The notes under the pieces were generated by a model that saw only the letters and a list, made by a program, of their open reading frames with translations, was not told the DNA's origin and searched no databases. Made by a program: the position numbers and the translations under genes. From Aquatica leii (taxonomy: Eukaryota > Arthropoda > Insecta > Coleoptera > Lampyridae), in the NCBI GenBank assembly GCA_035610365.1, contig CM069432.1, positions 5,828,001 through 5,892,000 of the forward strand: a stretch of 64,000 nt of DNA, in the 5' to 3' direction. Numbering within the stretch: position 1 is the first letter of the stretch; each line of letters opens with the position of its first letter. This document shows positions 48,602 through 59,829 of this stretch, one piece after another.

Positions 48602-51600
48602 TGGGCTCCGATCATTCTCTAATCTCGACAAAGGCTTTTGATGGTCTCGACGAGAAACATCGTGTACTGTTAGATTTTATGTTTGCTAATGCGCGGGGTG
48701 ATGAACGCCCGTACTTAAATGTATCTATTTTCGGTATTTCTTTTTGTGCTTTACTTGATTCAGGCGCAACGCGTACTATTTTAGGGGCACCTGGATGGAA
48801 AATTCTACAATCACTTAATCTTTCTATGACTCAGGAAGGGATTTCTTCATGTTCTGTGGCAACGGGAGCGAAATGCTCGGTGAGTGGATCTTTGTGGTTA
48901 CCGATTACTTTGGAGGGCAAAGTAAAGGCGCTGAAGGTATTGGTCGTTCCGGAGATTTCACAAGCTTTGATTCTAGGTATCGACTTTTGGAAAATGATGG
49001 GTTTTGTTCCAGACTTTCGTTCGGGACAATGGTTCTTTTCTTCTCCTATTTCTTCTATAGGTATCGACGAACTGGCTTCTAGGTTTAATCTAACATCGGA
49101 GGAACACACGCTACTAGCGTCAGTGATTGATAAATACTTTTCTTCTCAAGTCACCAGGCTAGGACGGACGAACTTAGTGGAACATATTATTCGAACTACT
49201 GCAGAACCGATTAAACAACGGTACTATCCAATGTCTCCTACCATGCTACAAGTGGTTAATCAAGAACTAGACTCTATGCTGGAATTAGGCGTAGTAGAAC
49301 CATCGGACAGTCCTTGGGCTAGTCCTATTGTGCTCGTGAAGAAGAAAGATGATACTTATAGATTTTGCGTAGATTTTCGGAAAGTTAACGCCGTTACTCA
49401 GAAAGATTCGTATCCTATTCCTTATGTGTCTGCTATTTTGGATCGTCTCAAAGGTGCTAAATTCCTATCTAGCTTGGATATTCGCTCGGCGTACTGGCAA
49501 ATTCCTCTTTCTAGGGATTCGAAACCAATTACTGCTTTTACTGTTCCAAATCGTGGACTTTTCCAGTTTACTCGCATGCCGTTCGGATTGCATAACTCAC
49601 CTGCTACCTTTCAACGACTTATCGATCGCATCTTAGGTCCGGAATTAGAACCTTTCTGTTTTGCTTATCTCGACGACATTATTATTGCTACTCCGTCGTT
49701 TGAAGAACATCTTCATATTCTTTCGTTAGTGTTACAACGCTTAGGGGAAGCTGGTCTCACTTTGCGTAGAGACAAGTGCTATTTCTGCCGACCAGAGCTA
49801 AAGTATCTAGGTTACGTGGTCAACCAACATGGCCTCATGATGGATCCGGATAAAGTATCAGCTATCCTAGGGATACCTACACCTACATCAGCGACCGAGG
49901 TACGACGCCTGTTAGGAATGGCTAGTTGGTATCGTAGATTTATACCAAATTTCTCTTCTATCGTTTCTCCACTATCGTTTCTGACGCGGAAAAATGTTGC
50001 GTTCCAATGGAATGAGTCCTGTGACGTAGCGTTTGATACGTTAAAGGAATTATTAGTTTCAGCACCAGTCATGTCTTGTCCTGACTTTTCACTCCCATTT
50101 ACTATCCAGACCGACGCTTCAGATTTCGGTTTAGGCGCTGTTCTCTCCCAGATATCTAACGAGGGAGAAAAGGTCATAAGTTACATCAGCTGCTCGCTGA
50201 AAAAGAACGAACGAAACTATTCCACGACAGAAAAGGAATGTCTCGCTGTGCTATGGGCTATCGAAAAGTTTCGACCATATGTCGAAGGGACAAAGTTTAC
50301 TGTAATTACGGATCATCATTCTCTCATATGGCTTAACAAACTACAGAGTCCTTCTGGACGTCTGGCGCGGTGGTCGATCCGTTTACAACAATATGATTTC
50401 TCGATTGTTCATCGAAAAGGGAAGGAACATGCTGTTCCAGATGCGTTGTCTCGATCTGTACCAGTGCTAGAGTCTGTTATACCGGAAACACCTTTCTCTC
50501 CTGCTGGTCTTTCTCTTCCCATTACAGACGTCTGGTATCAGAATTTATCTCGTCGTATTACTTCTTCTCCTCGCAAATTTTCGAAATGGTGTATTGTAGA
50601 TGGTCTCATCTATAAGCGTACTCGTCCTATCTCTCCTTCTGAACTGCTGAATGAATGGAAATTGGTCGTACCAAAAGATCAACGATCAAAAGTGATTGGC
50701 GATCATCATGATCCTCCTACATTTGGTCACGGTGGAGTTAAGAAGACTCTGGGGCGCTTGCGTCAATACTATTACTGGCCTCAGATGCAGCAAAAAGTAG
50801 CGGAATACATCCGTCGATGCACTGTTTGCTCAGCTCAAAAGGTGGAACAAAGGAAACCTGCTGGTTTGTTTGCTCCTAGGGCTAAAGCGACTCGACCTTG
50901 GCAAGTTCTGTGTGTAGACATTGTAGGACCTCTTCCTCGTTTATCAAAAGGACATGCGTATATTCTTGTGGCAGTGGATAACTTTACTAAATTTTCTTGC
51001 TTCTTTCCTATGAGATCTGCGACTGCTGCTACGGTTACTAGACTTATAGAGGATAATATCTTTCTGCTATTTGGTACTCCCCAATACATTATTACGGACA
51101 ATGGTGTCCAATTTCGAAGTAGAGAGTTCACTCGGTTGTGTTCTGCTTATCGTACTAAGGTATTATTTACGGCTCGTTATCATCCACAGGCTAATCCTGC
51201 GGAGCGGGTTAACCGCGTTCTTAAACCATGATTTCTGCTTTCGTAAAAGAAAACCAGCGGTCCTGGGATGCTAATTTGTCGAAAATTGGGTGCGCCATTC
51301 GCACTGCTGAACATGAAACTATCGGGTGTACTCCTTTCTCTGCGCTGTTCAATAGGGAACATATTCTTTATGGAGATCTAATGGGGATTCCCCCTCCGGA
51401 TCAAATAGAACTGCCTGATCCTGATCGTACTCCTACTACGTCAACTAACTCATACGAGTCTTTACGTGTAAAGATTCTCAACAGACTGAAGAAGGCTGCG
51501 GTAAAGAACGCACACAATTACAACCTGCGTCGTCGCCCTATCAAGTTTAAGGTAGGCGATAAAGTGTGGAAGCGTAATTATACCTTGTCTAGCGCTGTAG

Positions 51601-51857
51601 ACTTCTACAATGCGAAGTTAGCTCCTAAGTTTGTTGGACCCTATCGGGTTAAAACGGTGAAGTCGCCATGGACGTATGAGCTAGAAGATGATCTCGCTCG
51701 ATCTCTAGGCATCTGGCATGTTAAAGATCTGAAACCTGATTATACCAGTCCGGATGCTTCCTCATTATCGGTTGGACCTCCTATTTCTCTTTCACTTGTA
51801 GATCGCTCGTTACGATATCATCGACGTCGTAAAAGACCTAAGTTGGATGGTATCTAG
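48553..51857 (+). pseudogene. pol: Pol polyprotein of the gypsy element, one late frameshift
   Basis: Open in one frame at 48553-51231, then continuing in the next frame at 51228-51857. The ATG at 48553 lies inside gag and entry is more likely by -1 frameshift at 48568. Protease: LLDSGATRT, catalytic Asp at residue 69. Reverse transcriptase: about residues 225-430, DIRSAYWQIPL and YLDD (372-375). RNase H: QTDASDFGLGAVLSQ with Asp521, then STTEKECLAV and TDHHSL. Integrase: zinc-binding H718 or H719 with CTVC (756-759), catalytic Asp789, Asp849 and Glu884, then the GPY/F module (KLAPKFVGPYRV) in the final frame. Near 51,222-51,230 one base appears missing just after the catalytic Glu, leaving the C-terminal 200 codons out of frame. 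This would inactivate integration unless it is an assembly error. Confidence 0.93.
48568..48574 (+). promoter_or_regulatory. -1 ribosomal frameshift site TTTAAAC
   Basis: In the gag frame the codons read ACT TTA AAC, so the heptamer T|TTA|AAC is exactly a canonical X-XXY-YYZ slippery site. Pol lies in the -1 frame and is open across this point. A possible stem follows (TCGGGG near 48581 with CTCCGA near 48606, loop containing the gag stop). Frameshifting here would make a gag-pol fusion at a set ratio. The heptamer is seen directly; its function is inferred. Confidence 0.7.
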
Positions 51858-53703
51858 GGTGCTCTAAGGGTTTGACTATTCTGCTATATTTTGACGTATC
51901 TTACTCGGAAATGGAAAAAAAATTAGTATTACGAATTAGATTTGTGGTTGTCTTAGGTTAAGTTGTAAGTTTGTACCAAGTTACTTCACCCTTTTTCTTA
52001 TTGGGTTAGTTAGCTGTAAGGTTAGGTTAAGTTCTGGTGGATACACCACTTCTTTTTTTACGTTTGGGGTTAGTTCTTTATTAGAACTGTTTAAGATAGA
52101 CCGACACTCCAAACTGCATCGATACTTGATGATGTTCCTGCTTAGTCAGTTTCTTGGAGTGTTCAGTCAATGTGAGGTGGCTCGTTTCTTTTATTGGGAA
52201 GTTTACTAGGTAAACAGAATTTCCTTCTAGTTTTGTTTTGGCCCTTGAATTGAGGTGCTATCGGGTTACTGTAGTTTAGTTTAGGTTGGTTCTTAGATTT
52301 AGGATTTACTTGGGACACCTCATCCGCTTAGCGGTTTTTTTTTTTATCTTGAAGGATGATTTTTTTGGGGTAACTTGTGTCACAAATTGTCTAGACACGT
52401 ATTTGACGTGTGGAACTCTATTGCTTCGGGTGGTTGGTTGGGCAGTAGGCTGGGTCCTGTTGGGTCGACTACCTAGGGAGAGATAGTCGATCCGTACAAC
52501 AACATCGTGTACTCTCTTTTCTCCTTCTGTCTTCCTGTCCTTCTATCTCTTCTTTCAATCTGTCGCCATGAGTGGGGGGGTGCCTGTTGTGGGAACCCGA
52601 CGGCTGCGTGTTCGGGAAGGTTGTCTGCCTCCGTTCCGGTAGCCCCAAGCTTCGGACCAGGCATGATACCTTTCGGGGGCCGTACGGCGAGCTTGGTGGA
52701 GCTGGGCGGGGGTGGCCAATTCTTCTGAACCGGCACGTAGGATGTTCGTGGTTGTACAGGAAGCATCGCTTCCGGCTACAGTCACGCCATTGCGGGCTGT
52801 AGTTCTTTTATTTTGGAATTTAGGGCAAAATTTTAGGGATGCTTCTTTTCTTGTTTCTTTTATTTACTTTCAGGGTGGGGGGAATTTTCCCGGGTCTTCT
52901 TTCCACTGATTACGATCAGATCCTTACCGGGGTGGGAGAAGACTTGGAGTGGTCAAGTCAGTACGGGATGCGGTGACGTGCGTTTGTGTGGACTAACGTT
53001 GGGGGGCCCAACGACGCGCTAACTCCATCTTGACGCGAGGGCTTGTGGTGGAGAACAGACTCCGACGCCACACAACCGTCCGGCACTTCGTCAGGGAAAC
53101 CTTCGATCACGACAAGGCTTCTAGGGTCGTCCTAACTTTGGGGGTCAGGGATCCTTCCCAGTCCTTTGTTCCTAACCACACCACGTCCTTTTCCTGCAGG
53201 GTTGAGTGGGTTATAGTAAAGGGGGGGAGTTCACTACTAGGGTTGGGGTTTCATTGGGACTTTAGGGCTTTTGGGTCCTTGACGCTAGTCTAAACTTCCG
53301 TCTTTTTCTCCTCTTCTTTTTTCTCTTAGTTGTCTTGGATCGTCGCTCCGTACTTGGAATAACGTCTCGTTCTTTATTCATACCCGGAATCACTATTTGG
53401 TGGCTTTAACGAGCACGTTAGTTTCGTGATATTGGCCTTCTAAGTTCTTTGGAGTTTGGTTGCTCAGGCAGTATCATTTTGCTGTATGCGTCTCTAGTCC
53501 AAGTTAGGTTTGATTGATTTTAGGGAACTTCGAAAGGTTCTGTTCCTTCATCTATCGGGTTGGGTTTCTGTGGGTTTTGGTTCCTGGGTTGGGTTTGTGG
53601 TTTTCAATGTGCGGTTAGTTGGTAACGAACTTCATGGCAAGTCCACTCTAAGTTCTTTACGGCTGCGTTCGGATTTGATTTCGACCGTGGGTCTCACTTC
53701 TTG
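51858..53703 (+). other. 3' non-coding region of the gypsy element
   Basis: About 1.86 kb between the pol stop and the polypurine tract, richer in G and T than the host DNA. No envelope-like frame with signal peptide, furin site and transmembrane anchor is found. Short overlapping frames on both strands around 52,470-52,800 reflect a local GC-rich patch and lack any motif. Confidence 0.6.
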
Positions 53704-53716
53704 CTAGGGGGGAATT
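53704..53716 (+). other. Polypurine tract
   Basis: TAGGGGGGAATT directly precedes the 3' LTR, the standard place for plus-strand DNA priming. Confidence 0.8.
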
Positions 53717-55456
53717 TGTAACGTGTAAATTTCAACTGCGAGTCAAAATCCGCCTGAGAGTTAGGCAACTTACAGTAACATCTTTGGCCTCGAGCCGTAG
53801 TTCGAAATCACGCTTACGGGGGCGCGAAGGTTGTGAGTGGTCGACAAATTAATTCATTTCTATGCTGTCTGTGAATCGGTTTACAACGGGGGAACATCGG
53901 AGAGGTGAGATAAATGGAATTTCTTTTCATCTGGTAACATCTTCTACACCGACGTTTATTTTAGCATTTTGAAAATAAATCCGATTGAACCTCCGGTGCA
54001 AATAAAATCAGCACGATGTCTTGTGGACGGCCAAACACATAAAGCGGGTTAGTATCCTCACACGTGTTAGTAATGGAGGCCAACCAACTAATCTTCACAA
54101 TTTTTAGCTTCTTTCTTTGGGTCTTTTTCTGTCCTTGTTACGTTGCGGTTGATATTGATGTGTATTCTGGAGGCTCGATCTTCGCTTCTGGCGTCTTCGT
54201 CTGTCGTTCTGAGGTATATCTGCGTGTACTTTTATCTATAATCTGAGGGAAATGGTGAACGCGCTAAACCAGTTCGGATGTTCGACAAAATAAGGAGAAC
54301 TACTGCGGTACTCGAGGTATTTATGACACCTTTATATTGGAGTAGCGGGAGACTCGCTGTCGACCTTATTTCGGCCGGACGCTGTAGCCTTCGATTAGCA
54401 GCGGCCGCGATGCGTGCATAAGGAAACGCAAGATCGTGTTCGTGTCGCCATTTTATAATGTACTTAAACTAAGATTGATTCTCGGAGATATATATATAAA
54501 TGATTGCGGAAGTGGGAGACGACGTCGAGTGAAATTGTTTTATTAATTAAGTTAATTACCGGCGTGAAGAAAAACTAAAATTGTATAAAACTATCTTATC
54601 AGCTTACTGTTCACGTGTCTTTATAACTTGTCGGAGTAATGTTAATATCACCTAACGTCAAACTTGATCGTATATCATAATTTTTTTGTATAATAATTCA
54701 TTCAATACTTTAACTGTGTAATGGTCGAGTCATTACAATTATTTATGATAACTTCTCATTCACCTACAGTAATTATAAATTTTATCAAAAGTAGAATTTT
54801 GGGAGTTACCCGTCTCTCTATATTAAATTGATTATTATTATTACCGGTCCTACGACGCTTGATCAAGCTGTCCCCCAGACGGTACTTTAATTAGCGGGAA
54901 CGCGTTTATCTATTAATCATCGCTACCGTAGCCGCGGTAATAAAGTAGCTACGAAATCGGTTTTAGTTTCTATGGCTTCCAAACTCTATTGTTGTGAATT
55001 ATGTATTTATATGTAATTGATATTTGTGCTTAATAATTTTTTTCTCTGTGGGGGGTTATATAAATAATTGTTAGGAGTTTACCAGTGGCGTAACCGTCGC
55101 CGTTTGTGTTTCTTCCGTTCGGAAGGAGATGGTGAATCATTTTTTTAATAAATGGTTATTGTGAATACTACATATGTTTTCTTTTGGGGGATTTCGGGTC
55201 TAGGCTTTCCTTTTCTCCTCCCTAGACCATAATTTCTGCGAATGACAGTTCGAGAGAAGGTGGCGCACTTGGGCATTTAGCTTACCGGAACTAATTGAGT
55301 ATCTTACGATTTTCTTTAACCCGACGACCATCTGCGGCGAGGCTAGCCAAAAAGGTAAGCGATAACATCTGGTTAATTACGTTGAAGTGATACTATTCTT
55401 CATTCTTTGTTTCTTTCTCCACCTTTCCCCATTAGATCACAATAAATATTGTAACA
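53717..55456 (+). repeat. 3' LTR of the gypsy element
   Basis: 1,740 bp. Compared with the 5' LTR: substitutions in CTTYGGCC, GGAGTMGCGGG, AAARGTAG and GTCGCMGTT, and three homopolymer length changes. It ends ATTGTAACA followed by the AAAT duplication. Confidence 0.95.
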
Positions 55457-55611
55457 AAATATATAAATCGTGTCAACGCAATGACTCACAAAAATCGAAG
55501 TCTACAAAATTGTTAATAAAAGAAACTACATATAAGAACCCGATATATCAAATGCTGTTCCTTGTAATTATTAAGAGGGTATCGCAATCGACTGACGTCT
55601 AAGAAGTAACA
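55457..55611 (-). repeat. Degenerate LTR copy 2, distal part
   Basis: Continues the sequence interrupted at 45,099: AATCGTGTC, ACTCACAAAAA, ATAAGAACCCG and CAATCGACTG match the end of copy 1 (42,418-42,573) in order. On the minus strand the LTR starts TGTTACTTCTTAG at 55,611. Confidence 0.6.
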
Positions 55612-55969
55612 TTCGTTTCTGGTGTGGATAAAAGCCTTCAATTATTTATTGATATTCTTTCTTCCTTGTTCTTAATTAATTAAATTAGAACATGTGGACA
55701 AAGCGTGGCGGAATGGCTATCAAATTAAGAAAAAAGTTACAAAAAATTCCTAACAAAACGGATGTAAATATCTTACCCTGTGACGAATAAATTATGTTAA
55801 ATACAGTTGATGTACTATTAAATTTTTGGATTTAGACCAAGTCAAACGACACAGACCATCTTAGGTAGTTGACAGTTTCAAAATGAATTCCGCAACATGT
55901 CAGTAACCAGAAAGTTTGGCAGAGGGCGTCAAAACCGGAATCTAATTTTAATTCAATATACAGGGTATT
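55612..55969. other. Non-coding DNA
   Basis: No coding sequence. TATACAGGGTATTACG near 55,957 resembles the generic end of mariner-type elements, but no partner end is seen. Confidence 0.35.
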
Positions 55970-56640
55970 ACGTTATGAAAATTTTGCACGTAACACAGGG
56001 CTACAGAGCTTGGCTAAGTTAATAATTGAGTTTTCAGTCTTATTCTGGTTATCAATCAAATTGTTATTATTGTTGTTTAATTTAATATAAATTACTTCTA
56101 GAACGTCAAGATTAAAACGGTTGTTAATAACAGGATTAATAAGTTTACAATTGGAATATTTGTGGTTGTTGAAAAGGACATGGAGAGCTAACAAAGATTT
56201 AACAGTATCTTTATTATATTTCGTTTTTTAAGTATCTACTTTAAGTATGTACTTTAAGACGATTGTTGATTGGTCTGTAGGTCCTACCAATATAATATTT
56301 ATCACATGAATAATTAATTTAATAAATACCAAAAGAGTCCAAAGTGTCCAGTTTATTCTTAACCTTGCAAAGTAAATTCTCCGTCGTATGAAGGATATTA
56401 TAAGCTTATTTTATATTATTGTTCTTATTGATTTTTTGAACGATATCAAATTGGGGAATGCAAGGAATGCCAATATATTGATTGGTTTGTTCTTTATTCT
56501 GAGTTGAAGTGGTAACTGATTTGTATAAAGAATTTATAAAATAAATTATTAATGTGATGAATGAAAATATACGTAATATATTAGTAAATAACATCTGGTA
56601 AATATTTAAATGTCACATTTTTTTATATTGGCAATTTATT
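55970..56640 (-). pseudogene. Second PLE family: GIY-YIG endonuclease remnant
   Basis: Read on the minus strand: a linker with YIGIPCIPQFDIVQKINK (RT-to-endonuclease connection), then FGIY and SCDKYYIGRTYRPINNRL KVH, the GIY...YIG core with the conserved Arg, near 56,345-56,255. The C-terminal block follows: NHKYSNCKLINPVI, then LDVLEVIYIK and LNNNN (open stretch 56194-55973). Several stops and shifts. The Glu of LEV matches the conserved catalytic Glu of GIY-YIG enzymes. This family differs clearly in sequence from the 11.6-31.9 kb array. Confidence 0.72.
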
Positions 56641-57739
56641 GTAATGTTATATCAATAATTTATATAAAATAAATATATTCTAAATATTAGTTATAAATAT
56701 TTTCTAAATATATGTTTTCAATATATGGTAGACATTAGATGTAAATGTCGTCTCAATATTTGTTTCTAACGTATGGGAAATATTACTTTTTAATCTGTTC
56801 TAAATGTATCTCATTATTATTTGTGCTATATTTGTAAAATATATACCTACTAAATATGTGTATGTTTGCAAATGATATTTAATCTGGGTTTTTATTGCTA
56901 CGCGTTGTACAGTTTTTATTAAACCGTATTGAAACACTGTAGATATTCTGTAAAAACACGTTTATTTATAAAAATGAATAATATTCGAATAAATTTTTTA
57001 AAACTGTTTTTTGCATATATTTACTTATATATTTTGTTAAGATGTGTTGTTTATTAATTATTGACCATAGTAGTTATGTAAATAAAAGCATTTTTTTAAT
57101 CTATGTTTCTTATTAGTGATGACTGCTGAAATTTCTTTGAATTGTTTTCTGTAAATGTTGAACAGCCTACTAAACAAACATTGAATTTAGGGTGTACTCG
57201 CTGCGTTAAAATAAATTATTTACAAAATAGCTTTTTGTTTTTCTATATTTGGAAAACATGATGCAAAAATAAAAAATAAGAAAATCAATAGGCACTTACC
57301 TGATTATACAATTACGTTGCACTAAAGCTCGATATAAAAATTTAAACTTTGCAAACTGCAAACAAGAAATCCAAATGCATATTAGTAAAGAAAACTTTCC
57401 TTATTCTTCTTCAGGGTTTATATAACTGTTTTTGACCACAGTATCCAAAAGCAGGTAAATAATATACTTTTTCAATGTCGCAAAGAATTCCACAAAATTT
57501 ATTAAAAGGTACTTTGTGTAAATCCGTTTAGAATGCCACAAAAATATTTAGAAAATATGAGCTTTAAAATCATAAATACCTACTAGCATTACTAGTAATT
57601 TTACAGCAGAACTACTTTGCTAAAAATTCAGAATTTGGGTATGTGGTAAAATAATGAAACTAACTAACAGTCTTATAGGAAAATTTAATTTATATATATT
57701 AAGTAAGCTGTACAAACGTAGTATCTGAGGATTAGAAAT
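56641..57739. other. AT-rich gap inside PLE debris
   Basis: The RT that should join the N-terminal and endonuclease parts is not recognisable here; only AT-rich DNA is seen. A minus-strand donor-like CAG|GTAAGT lies near 57,296. Confidence 0.35.
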
Positions 57740-58140
57740 CAAAAATCTTTTTATTAAAGGTTTCTATTAACAACTTGGATTTTTTATTATATTATTGGTC
57801 TGTAAAGTTAACTAAGATCTAAAGTTTTATTCAAGGATTGGATAACTAAACAATCGCCTTTATCAGTTTTTGAAATTACTAAATCAAATTCGGATATTTT
57901 TTGGCGAATTCATTTTATAACCGATTTCTCAGGGAAATATAATTTAAACATTGGGGGTTGGTAGGTATGACATGCTTTAAAGTGTTAATGATATTTGACA
58001 TTTTGTTAGAAGCAATCTCACGTGATGCTTTAAAATTAATGACATGCAAATTATTCGAAGGTAATTTAGGAGCATTGTCAAGAAACTTCTTCTCTTCGTT
58101 CGTAAAGTCAACATTGGTTGAGTTAAGAGTTCTGTCATGA
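57740..58140 (-). pseudogene. Second PLE family: N-terminal region remnant
   Basis: On the minus strand: LNSTNVDFTNEEKKFLDNAP, then LPSNNLHVINFKASREIASN, then FDLVISKTDKGDCLVIQSL. This order (N-x-S, E-x-x-F-L-x-x-G/A-P-K, a long linker, K-x-D-K-G) is the region just before the reverse transcriptase in Penelope-like elements. It then breaks down near 57,750. Confidence 0.7.
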
Positions 58141-58269
58141 AATTTAAAAGTGGCATTATTAAAATTAAATTGGAACGTTAAAGAAGTATTGTTTGAAAAC
58201 CGTGGTTTGGAGTAAAAAGGGAGTAATGAAAGTTTATTAGATAGTTTATTAAATAATTTATAGCTAAAT

Positions 58270-58821
58270 TCTGTTACCTTAGTTCAATTTTTAGCTAACA
58301 TTTTCAGGAACACATTAAACTTTTTATCTAAATTCGTTATCAAAACGAAATTAATTTCCAATATTAACAACATCAAAACTATAGACAAATCTAGTTTAAA
58401 ACTGATTTCCTTCGACATAGTCAATATGTTCCCCTCTATTCCACCCAATGACATTAAACCTATTCTTCTTAATTTATTAAGCAATTCTAATCTTTCTAAC
58501 ACATTGGCACAACAAGTCATTGAATTGACACAATTTTGTTCCAATAATATTTTTTCCAATTCAATAAATCCATTTTTCAATAAACCTAAGGTCTTCCCAT
58601 CGGTTCCTCACGTTCACCAATTTCAGCCAATGAATAATTTTATGAATAATTTAGAATGTCAACACATAACTAATAATGAATTTTTGAAGAAACTCGTCAT
58701 TCTTTGGAACAGATACGTTGATGATATTTTTTGTATTTTTCAAGGGAATAATTCTTATATTGAAACTTTTTTGAATTTTTTTAATAAGGTTCACCTCCGC
58801 ATTAAATTAACCGTCGTTTGA
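58270..58821 (+). pseudogene. Second PLE family: reverse transcriptase remnant, plus strand
   Basis: Plus-strand frame: FLANIFRNTLNFLSKFVIKT, SLKLISFDIVNMFPSIPPND (first catalytic Asp in FDIVNMF), then after a degraded middle KKLVILWNRYVDDIFCIFQG (YVDD at 58714-58725), FNKVHLRIKLTVV and a stop. The G-L-x-M-G-x-P-L-S-P motif between the two is lost. It faces away from the minus-strand N-terminal piece, only 130 bp distant, so this PLE too is present as a head-to-head pair. Confidence 0.78.
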
Positions 58822-59610
58822 GGTTGTGCGTGTACTTTCGTGAAAAATCCTGTATTTAAATTGATGTTATTCATTTCATGTATTTTGAAATTGTTTTATT
58901 AATATCAAATTGATTTAAGGAAGTAGTTTAACGTTTTTAGATTCAGAATTGTCAATCAATTTTGTGTTCATTTATTTAGAAATGATTACGTTGTTTAAAC
59001 AACCGCATTTTGCGTTTGTGGTGATTTGGCGTTTTCTTTGTTCTGTCAAAATTCCAGTTGTAATTTGTTTCCCTTCTGATATATAATTGTAATTAAATAT
59101 ATTTGTGCGGTTTGTTTATTATAATTTTATTTAAAAGTTTTTTGTTTTAAGTATATTCTCAGTACAATCGTACTTATTTTGTTTGTGTTAGTTCTATTAA
59201 ATTACGTTGGAATGAAGTCATTCTTTTAATTTATTAGACAGTTGTTATGATTCCGGTCTCAACAACTAATATTTATGACCGTAATGAAATAAAATATTTG
59301 GTCAATTTGACAGTTCACACAGAGTCAAAAGTCGTTTACCAACACTATTTTTGTGACGTAATTATATCTGTTTGCATCCCCTTTGCACTTCTTCGTGGTA
59401 TGGTTTTCCTTCGAACACAGCTTTAAGAAAGGGTAGTCGATTAAGGTAATATATATGTGATTTTTGGCAAGGAATAGGGAGTTAGTTGGTTGACAGTTGT
59501 CGAAATGCCTTAAAAAGATCAAAATGTGGTGGGTTGGGTGGTAAATTCACTCCTTTAGATAAAGAATCACCGCGGAATAAATATAATAATAATAAATAGT
59601 TCGTTCGTTC
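58822..59610. other. Non-coding DNA
   Basis: No supported gene. Open minus-strand stretches at 59325-59522 and 59482-59793 have no family resemblance, and the latter is antisense to the Tc1 remnant. Confidence 0.35.
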
Positions 59611-59829
59611 GAGCATGTTTGGGATCAGTTGCAGAGAGCTTTTGATCATCATAATCCTTAACCACAAACAATTGAAAAATTGAGAAATTTGCTTCCACAA
59701 CTCTGGCAACAGATTCCGCAAGAAAACTTTAATGATCTCATAACCAACATGCAAAGACGTTGCCAAGCTGTCATTAAAGCCTACAGAGGGCAAAATAATA
59801 AGAAATTTGTGTTCATTTTTTTTTATTGA
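59611..59829 (+). pseudogene. Tc1-like transposase, C-terminal remnant
   Basis: Frame reads EHVWDQLQRAFDHHNP, then a stop, then TIEKLRNLLPQLWQQIPQEN and FNDLITNMQRRCQAVIKAYR GQ, ending at TGA 59827-59829. This is the standard end of Tc1 transposases (I-E-x-x-W-D... followed by L-x-x-x-W-x-x-I-P, then S/N-M-x-R-R-C-x-A-V-I). About 70 of roughly 340 codons are left. The catalytic acidic residues lie further upstream and are lost. Confidence 0.82.

Larger units (their letters stand above)
45100..55456 (+). mobile_element. Young, nearly intact Ty3/gypsy LTR retrotransposon
   Basis: A 10,357-bp element: 5' LTR 45100-46838, leader with primer site, gag, pol (protease, RT, RNase H, integrase), about 1.86 kb of 3' non-coding sequence, polypurine tract, 3' LTR 53717-55456. 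The LTRs start TG and end CA and differ by eye at four substitutions and three single-base length changes in 1.74 kb, so insertion is recent. It split an older LTR (copy 2), whose two halves lie on either side. No envelope gene is visible. The pol gene order (protease, RT, RNase H, integrase) excludes copia. One apparent one-base deletion in pol may be the only lesion. Confidence 0.95.

Noticed and set aside
51215-51235. Programmed frameshift inside pol
   Set aside because: CTTAAACC is not an X-XXY-YYZ heptamer in the pol phase, and a shift here would split the integrase. A lost base is simpler.
52473-52802. Envelope gene in the gypsy element
   Set aside because: Several short frames overlap on both strands, with no signal peptide, cleavage site, cysteine pattern or membrane anchor.
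55955-55975. Mariner terminal repeat at TATACAGGGTATTACG
   Set aside because: No inverted partner within several kb and the match is short.
58284-58580. Minus-strand 98-codon frame
   Set aside because: It is antisense to the plus-strand PLE reverse transcriptase, whose FDIVNMF and YVDD motifs identify the real strand.
59482-59793. Minus-strand 103-codon frame
   Set aside because: It overlaps the Tc1 C-terminus on the plus strand and has no motif of its own.
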